From contig DMWH01000160.1 in assembly GCA_003483345.1 (NCBI GenBank), forward strand, positions 1,030-7,460: a DNA stretch of 6,431 nucleotides, written 5' to 3'. Positions 1 through 6,411 of the stretch are shown piece after piece. This stretch comes from Clostridiales bacterium. GTDB lineage: Bacteria > Bacillota > Clostridia > Tissierellales > Sedimentibacteraceae. The position numbers were made by a program, and so were the translations under genes. Under the pieces are notes generated by a model that did not search any database, was not told where the DNA came from, and worked only from the letters and a program-made list of their open reading frames with translations. Within the stretch, counting starts at the first letter, position 1; each line of letters begins with the position of its first letter.

Positions 1-14
1 TTTTGAGAATAAAA

Positions 15-42
15 GGAACTATCCCTAAAATTTTGGAACTAT
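15..42 (+). repeat. Pair of GGAACTAT direct repeats, 20 bp apart
   Basis: The octamer GGAACTAT occurs at 15-22 and again at 35-42, exactly 20 bp (about two helical turns) apart. The second copy contains the proposed ECF -35 hexamer. The pair could be a tandem operator, or a duplicated -35 element. The repeats are seen directly; their function is unknown. Confidence 0.4.
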
Positions 43-60
43 TTGTTAATAGGTAACGTC
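35..60 (+). promoter_or_regulatory. Candidate ECF-sigma-type promoter upstream of the lipoprotein gene
   Basis: GGAAC at 35-39 is followed after 17 bases by CGTC at 57-60 (read further, GTCTTA at 58-63). A GGAAC-type -35 with a CGTC or GTCTAA-like -10 at this spacing is the hallmark of promoters read by extracytoplasmic-function sigma factors such as the SigW/SigX/RpoE group. Transcription would start near 67-70, giving a leader of about 40 bases before the gene at 109. The match is seen directly; use by an ECF sigma factor is inference, and no sigma gene lies in the window. Confidence 0.45.
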
Positions 61-64
61 TTAT

Positions 65-73
65 TGATATAAT
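65..73 (+). promoter_or_regulatory. Extended -10 vegetative promoter (TGATATAAT)
   Basis: TG-A-TATAAT is a perfect extended -10 element for the housekeeping sigma factor. The best -35 candidate, TTGTTA at 43-48, sits 19 bases upstream, longer than the ideal 17, but an extended -10 can compensate for a poor -35. Predicted start is around position 80, leaving about 29 bases to the start codon at 109. It overlaps the ECF-like promoter at 35-60, so the gene may have both basal and induced expression. Confidence 0.6.
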
Positions 74-97
74 ACAATAATTAGCAAAAACCGGTAT

Positions 98-103
98 AGG
101 AGG
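98..103 (+). promoter_or_regulatory. Ribosome binding site AGGAGG for the DUF3160 lipoprotein
   Basis: A perfect AGGAGG lies 5 bases upstream of the ATG at 109. It fixes this start, which also gives a complete lipoprotein signal peptide. Confidence 0.85.
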
Positions 104-108
104 TTTAA

Positions 109-2451
109 ATGGATTTTAAAAAGTTTATGGTTTTATTTTTGTGCATATTATTATTTGCTTCGTGCTCAGATAATAATGTAGTTAAGGAACCGGAACCGGT
201 AGAAGAGCCTGAAGTTATTGAGGAAGACAATATACCTACAGCTTGGAACTTGAGTATGGAAGAATTTCGTGTAGACGTTCCTTTTAGTGTTCCTGATGTT
301 ATACCTGTTGTGGAGAAATATGAAGTCAATGAAGATTTATCTAACCTGGTAAATGCAGGCCAGTATGCCGGATTTACAGATAAGCAGCTAAAATCAATCT
401 ATGAAGATGGTTTTGTCGTATTGAAACCAAGCTATGAATATTTAAAAATGCATCATTTATATGAATACCCCATGTATAAGGAATCACCTGTATTTATAAC
501 AGTTGACTCCGCTCTCCATTTATACCACATTTTTTACGGCAATTCACTAAAGCTCCTTGAAGTATCTTCACTGTATGATAAATTGCAGTCCCTTTCAAAA
601 AATATGCTGACCGAAAGCTTAAATGCCTATAATGATTCCAAGTATGCTAATTTAAAGGAAGAATTGAAATTTGCAGCCGCATATTTTTTAACCGGAGCAA
701 AATTGATTGATGAAGATTTGGAAGGTATAGTAGTCCCCGAGGAAATTGCAGTTTTATCCGACGATGAGATAAAGCTTATTGATGAAGCCTTTGATTTCGC
801 AAGGTCTCCCATCTTCGGAAAGGATTTGGATTATTCCCAATTTACCGTAAGAGGCCACTATACGGGAAATGAAGAATTAGGTAAATATTTTAAAACTATG
901 ATGTGGTACGGCTTAAGCGGATTCCCGATATTTGATGAAAGCAAAAGCAAGCCGGTCCTTGATATGGACAGCTTGACAAAATCAATGATAATTACCTGTC
1001 TTCTTCTTAGAAATGAAGATAGTTTTGATGATTTCGAAAATATTTATACTGCAACAGCTCTTTATACCGGCATGTCAGACGATTTGGGAATTTTCGAAAT
1101 AAGAGACTTAATAACAAAGGTATACGGACAGAATCCTGATTTGAACAAATTTAAGGATAATTCATACTATGATAAGCTTTTAGGGGAAGCACTTCTTTTG
1201 CCTGAACCAAAAATTCAGCATAAGTATTCTTCAGTCAGTACACCTGTGGGAAGGCAGTTCAGGTTTATGGGACAAAGATATTCCTTTGATGCGGAAGTAA
1301 TGCAGGCACTAATCGAGCCAATAATAAGACCGATTCCTTCAGGTCTTGATGTGATTGCATCCTTTGGCAGCAAAAGAGCCGAAGAGCTTTTGGATACATA
1401 CTACAAACCAAAGGAAGATTGGGATAAATACGAAGAAAATTTAAACCTCATGCGAAAAAAACAGACTGAAATTACAGATGATGAATGGAAATCAGATTTA
1501 TATAAAGGATGGCTGTGGAGCATTAAATCATCTGCCGTATCCTTCGAGGATAAAGAAGGTATGCCCCATTTCATGAGAAATGAAAAATGGACGGACAAAA
1601 ACATTCATACAGCTCTTGGCAGCTATGCCGAACTAAAGCATGACAGCATCTTGTACATGAAGCAGTCCGGTGCCGAAATGGGCGGAGGACCTGAGCCAAT
1701 AATACCTTATAATTATGTGGAGCCGAATGTGGAAGTATATGCAAAGCTTAAGTGGCTTGCAGAAAATACGAAAGCACAGCTACAAGAAAGAAATATGCTT
1801 AAGGATGAAATCGGTCTGGTATTAGACCAAATGATTGATATTCAAGATACTTTAATGAATGTTTCAGTTAAAGAGCTAACAAATCAAGATATTACAGATG
1901 AAGAGAATTTAAAACTTTACAGATACGGTGGATTAATTGACAGTGTAATTCAAATAATGCAAATGAATCTTATGAGGAATGACGTTGATACAAGCAATGA
2001 TTTCACTACGGCATTAATAGCAGATGTATCAACAATTGCGCCAAACGACCTCTTTCCGAAAGGAACGTATTTGGAGATAGGAAACGGCCTACCCTGTGAA
2101 ATCTATGTAGTTTGTCAGACCAACGGAAAAACTTATTTAGCAAGGGGAGCCTTGTTTAACTATTATGAATTTCTTTCCGACAAGAGACTTACTAATCACG
2201 AATGGCAGACCTTGGTGGGGGTAAAGAGAATGGCTATGGTTTATGACGAGGAAAAGAATATTCATGTCCCCATGGATATATACGACGAAGACGGAAACAG
2301 GATTCTCGAAGAAGATGAATATGATTTTGAGAATATAATGATTATCGGTCCTTCAGAAAACATGGTTCCTAAGCCGGCATGGACAGAGTCATTTATATCA
2401 CAGGAAGAAAACAAGGTAACCATTAAGGATATAAGTATTAGCTGGGAGTAA
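109..2451 (+). CDS. DUF3160-family lipoprotein, function unknown
   Basis: This 780-aa protein should be a surface lipoprotein. Residues 1-18 are a short basic/hydrophobic signal peptide ending in FAS before Cys19, the predicted lipidated residue. A flexible acidic Pro/Glu-rich linker follows at about 26-41. The rest resembles the large, almost uncharacterised DUF3160 family. Conserved-looking blocks are TVDSALHLYH at 131-140, the MGQRYSFD region at 387-394, ALGSYAELKHDSILYMKQS at 502-520, YVEP at 536-539 and an ADVST...LEIGNGLP segment at about 638-662. Family recognition comes from remembered motif patterns, not a profile search. No catalytic motif of a known enzyme is evident. C663 and C669 form a CX5C pair that could be a disulfide outside the cell. 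The start is set by AGGAGG 5 bases upstream. The next gene begins one base after the stop, so the two are very probably co-translated. Substrate, partner and reaction are unknown; a role in envelope or surface maintenance is only suggested by localisation and neighbours. Confidence 0.85.
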   Translation: MDFKKFMVLFLCILLFASCSDNNVVKEPEPVEEPEVIEEDNIPTAWNLSMEEFRVDVPFSVPDVIPVVEKYEVNEDLSNLVNAGQYAGFTDKQLKSIYEDGFVVLKPSYEYLKMHHLYEYPMYKESPVFITVDSALHLYHIFYGNSLKLLEVSSLYDKLQSLSKNMLTESLNAYNDSKYANLKEELKFAAAYFLTGAKLIDEDLEGIVVPEEIAVLSDDEIKLIDEAFDFARSPIFGKDLDYSQFTVRGHYTGNEELGKYFKTMMWYGLSGFPIFDESKSKPVLDMDSLTKSMIITCLLLRNEDSFDDFENIYTATALYTGMSDDLGIFEIRDLITKVYGQNPDLNKFKDNSYYDKLLGEALLLPEPKIQHKYSSVSTPVGRQFRFMGQRYSFDAEVMQALIEPIIRPIPSGLDVIASFGSKRAEELLDTYYKPKEDWDKYEENLNLMRKKQTEITDDEWKSDLYKGWLWSIKSSAVSFEDKEGMPHFMRNEKWTDKNIHTALGSYAELKHDSILYMKQSGAEMGGGPEPIIPYNYVEPNVEVYAKLKWLAENTKAQLQERNMLKDEIGLVLDQMIDIQDTLMNVSVKELTNQDITDEENLKLYRYGGLIDSVIQIMQMNLMRNDVDTSNDFTTALIADVSTIAPNDLFPKGTYLEIGNGLPCEIYVVCQTNGKTYLARGALFNYYEFLSDKRLTNHEWQTLVGVKRMAMVYDEEKNIHVPMDIYDEDGNRILEEDEYDFENIMIIGPSENMVPKPAWTESFISQEENKVTIKDISISWE
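2444..2448 (+). promoter_or_regulatory. Ribosome binding site inside the end of the lipoprotein gene
   Basis: GGGAG lies within the last codons of the upstream gene, 4 bases before the ATG at 2453. The stop at 2449-2451 and the start at 2453 are separated by a single base, a layout that favours translational coupling. Confidence 0.6.
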
Positions 2452-2452
2452 A

Positions 2453-3175
2453 ATGAAGAGACTATTAATACCGCTAGCGGTCATAATGGCAGGGGCTGTC
2501 TGTGTACTCATTAGACAGCCTGAATCTTATGCCGCCGGAAAAATATCGATAGAACAGAATACCTATGGTTTATATGAAAAAAGCAATTATTTATATATAA
2601 AAAGTGGCAAGAAATATGTTAAAATCATTGATGAAGAAATAATTGATTTTAAAACATATGACATTGACTCTGACAAAGATGATGAGATTTTGGCTATATC
2701 TAAACATATTTCTGAAGAATACGGCAGTGATTTCATCATATATGACATATATGAAGCTGACGGTATCATATTGACAAAAGAAATTTACAGACAGGATTTT
2801 TTCGATTTCAAACCTTGGAAGGTTGATGCCTGTAATTTGGATAATGACGGTGAAACGGATATATTTATCGGGGTATATAAAGACACTGTTTTCTATAAGG
2901 ATCTAAGAAAGAGGCCATTCTTTTATTCTTGGGACGGAGACCGCTTGCATAAGAAGTGGCTTGGCTCATTTTTCTCCGACTGGGATTTGGTGGACATAGC
3001 TTTTGGCGATTTTTATAATTTAGGCTATGATGTGGCTGCGGTTTTGGAAAAAAACAAGGATGCTTGTAGAATAGGCATTTACCAATTCATAGGATTTGGC
3101 TTTGAAAACATGAAGACTATAAATTCCGTGGACAATTCTTTTCGTTCTCAAACAGAGCTGCTGTTTGGCAAATAG
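2453..3175 (+). CDS. Exported VCBS/FG-GAP-like protein with calcium-loop motifs, function unknown
   Basis: This 240-aa protein has a signal peptide or membrane anchor at 1-28: MKR, a hydrophobic stretch at 4-20, then a plausible signal peptidase I site around SYAA (25-28). Cys17 is not in a good lipobox. The mature part carries two acidic loops followed by hydrophobic strands: DIDSDKDDEIL at 70-80 and NLDNDGETDIFIG at 128-140. A degenerate third repeat, GDFYNLGYDVAAVLE, lies at 185-199. The repeats are about 57-58 residues apart, matching the rhythm of beta-propeller VCBS/FG-GAP blades whose D-x-D-x-D/G-x-x-D loops often bind calcium. Three blades are too few for a closed propeller, so the fold could be partial, oligomeric or have unrecognised blades. 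The region is rich in Tyr and Phe. It sits one base after the DUF3160 gene and is probably co-expressed with it. No enzymatic motif is seen; the role is unknown. Confidence 0.75.
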   Translation: MKRLLIPLAVIMAGAVCVLIRQPESYAAGKISIEQNTYGLYEKSNYLYIKSGKKYVKIIDEEIIDFKTYDIDSDKDDEILAISKHISEEYGSDFIIYDIYEADGIILTKEIYRQDFFDFKPWKVDACNLDNDGETDIFIGVYKDTVFYKDLRKRPFFYSWDGDRLHKKWLGSFFSDWDLVDIAFGDFYNLGYDVAAVLEKNKDACRIGIYQFIGFGFENMKTINSVDNSFRSQTELLFGK

Positions 3176-3182
3176 AGGGTTA

Positions 3183-3210
3183 TTAATTAATTTTTAATAG
3201 TTCTTTAAGG
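3183..3210 (+). promoter_or_regulatory. Three TTAA direct repeats at 11-bp spacing, candidate response-regulator operator
   Basis: TTAATT at 3183, TTAATA at 3194 and TTAAGG at 3205 are spaced exactly 11 and 11 bp. Tandem half-sites on one helical face at 11 bp are the known geometry for OmpR/PhoB-family regulators, for example Bacillus PhoP at TTAACA repeats. They end 20 bases before a TATAAT that has no good -35, as expected for an activator-dependent promoter. The background is AT-rich, so a chance match is possible. No two-component genes lie in the window. Confidence 0.4.
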
Positions 3211-3215
3211 ATTAC

Positions 3216-3233
3216 ATAATTTTATGAAATTAT
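3216..3233. repeat. 7-bp AT-rich inverted repeat overlapping the -10 box
   Basis: ATAATTT at 3216-3222 and AAATTAT at 3227-3233 are perfect reverse complements around a 4-base TATG loop. It has no G/C pairs and no downstream U-run, so it would be a poor terminator. Overlap with the TATAAT at 3231-3236 makes an operator more plausible than an RNA hairpin, but chance in AT-rich DNA cannot be excluded. Confidence 0.3.
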
Positions 3234-3236
3234 AAT
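3231..3236 (+). promoter_or_regulatory. Candidate -10 element (TATAAT) for the transporter genes
   Basis: A perfect TATAAT lies about 40 bases upstream of the adaptor start. The sequence 17-18 bases before it (about 3207-3213) does not resemble TTGACA, so the promoter would be weak unless assisted by a regulator bound at the 11-bp repeats just upstream. It would let the three transporter genes be expressed separately from the two genes before them. Confidence 0.45.
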
Positions 3237-3266
3237 AGATACTAAAATTAAGTCGATCTGCAATTT

Positions 3267-3271
3267 GGAGG
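3267..3271 (+). promoter_or_regulatory. Ribosome binding site GGAGG that decides the adaptor start
   Basis: GGAGG at 3267-3271 is only one base from the ATG at 3273 but four bases from the adjacent in-frame ATG at 3276. The second ATG is therefore the better start; the protein differs by one Met. Confidence 0.6.
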
Positions 3272-3275
3272 GATG

Positions 3276-4502
3276 ATGAAAAGGTTTTTTACACGTAAGA
3301 AGGTTATCGTTTTTGTTGTGGTTGCGGCTCTTGCTGCAATCATATTTTGGCTTGTAAACAAGGGTTCCAAGGCGCCGGAAGTGACGGCAAATGTTTCAAA
3401 ATTGGAAAGAAAAACCTTAGAGCATGTTATTTCGGTGAAAGCACCCCTGGTAGGGATTGAAAAGGCGGAGGTTACATCTCCTTTAAATTACAAAATAAAC
3501 GATATAAGGGTGAAGGAAGGAGATTTGGTTAAAAAGGACGATATTTTAGCCGTTTTGGACAGCGAGGACCTGGAAAAAGAAATAGAATATGAAGAAAATC
3601 AAATTGAATTAAGCAAAATGGAAGCAGAGGAGAAAATCAAGGCCCTGCAGATTGAATACGACAAGGCTTTGGCAAGCTACAGGGATATGGAAACAGTATA
3701 TGAGCAAAACAAGGACCTGTACGAAAACGGCGTAATAACCGAAGAAGCCTTTAAAAAGACAGAAAAGGATCTGGTTGTTTTAAAGAAAAGCCTAGAAGGT
3801 TATAATGCCGTCAATGGGAAAATACAATTGTCCCAAGCAGATAAAAAGCGCATTGAAATACAGGAAGACCGGCTTAAGTTAAAGAAAGAAGAACTTGAAA
3901 AGGTCATGATAAGAAGTTCTATTGACGGGACCGTCACGAGGGTAAATGTCAATATCGGAAGATATGCCAAGGATACCGAAAACAGCCAGGCAATGTTTGT
4001 CGTGGAAAATCTGGAAAAGCTGCAAATGAAGGCAGCAGTCAGCGAATTTGACGTGGGAAAACTTAAATTGAATCAGGAAGTAGAAATTTATTCTGATATT
4101 TTGGGTAAGGGATTTGCAAAAGGAAAAGTTGCGAGAATATCTCCTACAGCAGAGCAAAAAGATAATAACACCATGGAAAGAGTGATTCCTGTTTTAATAG
4201 ATGTTACGGAAAGGCCGGAAAATTTAATAGCAGGAGTAATTGCCACAGCTAAAATAAGAACCGAAAAGAAAGAAAATGTATTTGCGGTCCCATCGGGAGC
4301 CATAGTGCAAGACGGGGAGGAATACAAGATTTACATATTGAATGAAGACAATACCGTAAGGTCCATACCGGTTGAAATTGGTCTTGAAACCGATTTGGAA
4401 TCAGAAATCACGGGTGATTTATACGAGGAAATGAAATATGTGATAAATCCCGACGAGACATTCGAAGACGGTATGACAGTAATACCTAATGAAATTGAGT
4501 AG
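3276..4502 (+). CDS. MacA/HlyD-type membrane fusion (adaptor) protein of an ABC efflux system
   Basis: This is the extracytoplasmic adaptor of a MacAB/YknXYZ-type transporter, 408 aa, close to the usual 370-420. In order (residue numbers from this ATG): a basic N-terminus and a single membrane anchor at about 9-28. Next is the first half of the biotinyl/lipoyl-like barrel at about 62-99, with the typical INDIRVKEGDLVKKDDILAV pattern at 74-93. A long charged alpha-helical hairpin (coiled coil) spans about 99-210, rich in Glu and Lys. The second lipoyl half is at about 212-248, marked by IRSSIDGTVTRVNVNIG (212-228). A beta-barrel domain lies at about 250-330 and a membrane-proximal domain at about 333-404. 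It has no lipobox, so it should be held by its N-terminal helix. It is followed after six bases by the ATPase gene. In Gram-positive bacteria such adaptors work without a TolC channel; the substrate (peptide toxin, antibiotic, lipid or other) cannot be read from the sequence. An alternative start is the ATG at 3273. Confidence 0.93.
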   Translation: MKRFFTRKKVIVFVVVAALAAIIFWLVNKGSKAPEVTANVSKLERKTLEHVISVKAPLVGIEKAEVTSPLNYKINDIRVKEGDLVKKDDILAVLDSEDLEKEIEYEENQIELSKMEAEEKIKALQIEYDKALASYRDMETVYEQNKDLYENGVITEEAFKKTEKDLVVLKKSLEGYNAVNGKIQLSQADKKRIEIQEDRLKLKKEELEKVMIRSSIDGTVTRVNVNIGRYAKDTENSQAMFVVENLEKLQMKAAVSEFDVGKLKLNQEVEIYSDILGKGFAKGKVARISPTAEQKDNNTMERVIPVLIDVTERPENLIAGVIATAKIRTEKKENVFAVPSGAIVQDGEEYKIYILNEDNTVRSIPVEIGLETDLESEITGDLYEEMKYVINPDETFEDGMTVIPNEIE

Positions 4503-4508
4503 GTTGAT

Positions 4509-5216
4509 ATGGAAAAGATGATTAGGATAGAAAACTTGAATAAAATCTACAAAAACGGCTCCGTGGAAGTTCATGCCTTAAATGATGTGAATATGGAGGT
4601 CTCCCGGGGAGAATTCCTGGCTGTCATGGGGCATTCCGGCTCAGGAAAGTCAACCCTCATGAATATTATAGGTTGTCTTGACAGACCAAGCAGCGGCAAG
4701 TATTTTCTTGATGGAATTGAAATTGATAAACAAAGCCCCGATGAGCTTTCTTTGATAAGGAATAAAAAAATCGGTTTTGTTTTTCAGGCATTTAATTTAA
4801 TCCCCAGGACCAATGTGCTTAGCAATGTGGAACTTCCAATGATATATGCCAAAGTCAAGTCAAAACAAAGAAGTGAAAGGGCTTTGGAGCTTTTAGAGAA
4901 GGTAGGCTTGAAGGATAGGATAAACCATATGCCAAATGAATTATCAGGCGGTCAAATGCAAAGAGCTGCCATAGCCAGAGCCTTGGCAAACAATCCTCCA
5001 ATAATTCTTGCCGATGAACCTACGGGGAATTTAGACACCAACTCTTCTGAAGAAATCATGAAAATATTCAAAGACCTCAACAGGGAAGGAACCAGCATCA
5101 TAGTGGTCACCCATGAACCTGAAGTGGCAAAATATGCAGACAGAATTATTGTGTTTAAGGACGGATGCATTATCGAAGACAGATGGAAAGAGGGTGGAAG
5201 AAATTATTTGGCTTGA
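4509..5216 (+). CDS. ABC transporter ATP-binding protein, MacB/LolD family
   Basis: This 235-aa cytoplasmic ATPase should power the adjacent permease by ATP binding and hydrolysis as a dimer. All motifs are intact: Walker A GHSGSGKST at 41-49, Q-loop Gln93 in VFQAFNLIPR, ABC signature LSGGQ at 145-149, Walker B IILADE at 165-170 with catalytic Glu170, the GNLD D-loop at 173-176 and the switch His202 in VVTHEPE. The LADEPTGNLD string and the FNLIPRTNVLSNVELPMIYA region are characteristic of the MacB/LolD/FtsE branch, whose permeases have four membrane spans. The length is normal for the branch. The adaptor stop lies six bases upstream; only AGG at 4501-4503 serves as ribosome binding site, so translation may depend on coupling. 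The in-frame ATG at 4518 (MIRIENLNKIYKNG) is an alternative start that fits the family equally well. The 3' end overlaps the permease gene. Confidence 0.95.
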   Translation: MEKMIRIENLNKIYKNGSVEVHALNDVNMEVSRGEFLAVMGHSGSGKSTLMNIIGCLDRPSSGKYFLDGIEIDKQSPDELSLIRNKKIGFVFQAFNLIPRTNVLSNVELPMIYAKVKSKQRSERALELLEKVGLKDRINHMPNELSGGQMQRAAIARALANNPPIILADEPTGNLDTNSSEEIMKIFKDLNREGTSIIVVTHEPEVAKYADRIIVFKDGCIIEDRWKEGGRNYLA

Positions 5217-6411
5217 AAATATTAAGATAGCTTTTAAATCTATTTTATCAAACAAAATGCGGTCTCTTCTCACCATGCTGGGAATTATCATAGGAATAAG
5301 CTCGGTTATTTCAATCGTGTCCATAGGCGACAGCATGAAGGGGGTAATGGACGATATATACAAGAATTTCGGCAAAAACAGGGCTGTTTTGTATGTGGGA
5401 AACATAGAGGATTTCAGAACCACGGACTTTTTTTATAACGATGATTTAGAAATTTTAAAGGAAAGATTCAGTGAAAAGTTGGCTTATATTTGCCCTTCCG
5501 ATTCCTTGAGAAGCGATGTTACGGCAGGCAGGAATACCATAAAACTCAATATGGAATTCATTGACTCCGGATACGATAAAGTCCAACAAATTAAGATGCT
5601 TTACGGCAGGATGATAAATAGCAAGGATATAGAAAGAAAGAGCAAGGTAGTTGTTTTGGAGCAAAAAGCCGCCTTAAAGCTCTTCGGGAAGGACAATGCT
5701 GTAGGAAAAACAATTAGGGTTAAAATCGACAACAATATGGAAGACCTCCTGGTTGTGGGAGTATATAAAATAGAGCAATCCCCTCTTTTAACCTTGATGC
5801 AGGGACAAAGCAATTATGAAAACAGCTTCATACCTTATACTATGCCTACTTCATCATATTACGCCTATTATGCCTTGGATATTTTTATTGATGAAAAGTA
5901 TTCCATGGCCATTACGGGTGATGAGATAATAAATTATATTGCCAGAATGAAAAACAGGACACCGGAAAACTACATATATTATACCGTTGAGGAAGAACAA
6001 ACACAGGTGGAAAGTGTTGTGACCGGCTTATCAGTTGCGGTTGCAGCCATCGCAGCCATATCCCTCCTGGTGGGGGGAATAGGCATAATGAATATCATGC
6101 TGGTATCCGTTACTGAAAGAACGAGAGAAATAGGAATAAAAAAAGCTCTCGGCGCAAGAACAAAAGATGTTTTGTTTCAGTTTTTGATAGAATCAGCCAC
6201 ACTTTCAGCAATCGGGGGGATAGTGGGAACCATAACGGGCATAGGTTTAGTTATGATAGGGGGTTCTTTTATATCCATACCCGTGGTTGTAAATCCGGCT
6301 TCTATCATTTTGGCTGTTGTATTTGCCATGGTAATCGGGATATTCTTCGGCTATTATCCAGCCAAGAAGGCAGCCAATTCAGACCCCATCGAAGCTTTGA
6401 GATACGAATAA
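5194..6411 (+). CDS. ABC transporter permease, MacB/FtsX family
   Basis: This is the membrane subunit of the MacAB/YknXYZ-like exporter, 405 aa from the proposed GTG. It has the family topology: TM1 at about 25-46 after the LENIKIAFKSILSNKMRSLL amphipathic segment, a large extracytoplasmic domain at about 47-273 (MacB periplasmic core domain), then TM2 at about 275-301, TM3 at about 331-357 and TM4 at about 368-388. The cytoplasmic loop VTERTREIGIKKALGAR (306-322) is the classic FtsX/MacB signature that contacts the ATPase. The C-terminus DPIEALRYE is also typical. The extracytoplasmic domain includes a Tyr-rich patch around 222-227. The open frame extends back to an ATG at 5113, but those residues lack family similarity and lie deep inside the ATPase gene. 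GTG at 5194 places the N-terminus where family members begin and overlaps the ATPase gene by 23 bases. GAGG directly abuts this GTG, so the exact start is not certain. The gene ends in tandem stops TAATAA. Confidence 0.92.
   Translation: MEEIIWLENIKIAFKSILSNKMRSLLTMLGIIIGISSVISIVSIGDSMKGVMDDIYKNFGKNRAVLYVGNIEDFRTTDFFYNDDLEILKERFSEKLAYICPSDSLRSDVTAGRNTIKLNMEFIDSGYDKVQQIKMLYGRMINSKDIERKSKVVVLEQKAALKLFGKDNAVGKTIRVKIDNNMEDLLVVGVYKIEQSPLLTLMQGQSNYENSFIPYTMPTSSYYAYYALDIFIDEKYSMAITGDEIINYIARMKNRTPENYIYYTVEEEQTQVESVVTGLSVAVAAIAAISLLVGGIGIMNIMLVSVTERTREIGIKKALGARTKDVLFQFLIESATLSAIGGIVGTITGIGLVMIGGSFISIPVVVNPASIILAVVFAMVIGIFFGYYPAKKAANSDPIEALRYE

Noticed and set aside
1..108. Riboswitch or attenuator leader upstream of the first gene
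   Set aside because: Either predicted transcript leader is only about 30-40 bases, too short for a known riboswitch, and no stable hairpin is visible.
105..329. Reverse-strand open frame of 74 aa, Ser/Thr-rich
   Set aside because: It is the complement of the acidic Pro/Glu linker and signal peptide of the lipoprotein gene; the low-complexity Ser/Thr content is explained by that.
3176..3272. Rho-independent terminator between the VCBS-like gene and the adaptor gene
   Set aside because: The only inverted repeat has no G/C pairs and no following T-run. T-rich stretches at 3191-3195 are not preceded by a hairpin. Read-through therefore remains possible.
3879..4327. Two reverse-strand open frames of 92 and 79 aa
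   Set aside because: Both are antisense to the second half of the adaptor gene, whose lipoyl and barrel domains are intact; their translations look random and overlap each other.
5113..5193. Longer permease starting at ATG 5113
   Set aside because: The extra residues are charged and polar, unlike the family's N-terminus, and would be encoded inside the ATPase H-loop region; no ribosome binding site precedes this ATG.
5031..5423. Reverse-strand open frame of 130 aa
   Set aside because: It lies opposite the ATPase and permease genes, both of which have complete family motifs. It has no ribosome binding site or recognisable domain and looks like a by-product of codon bias.
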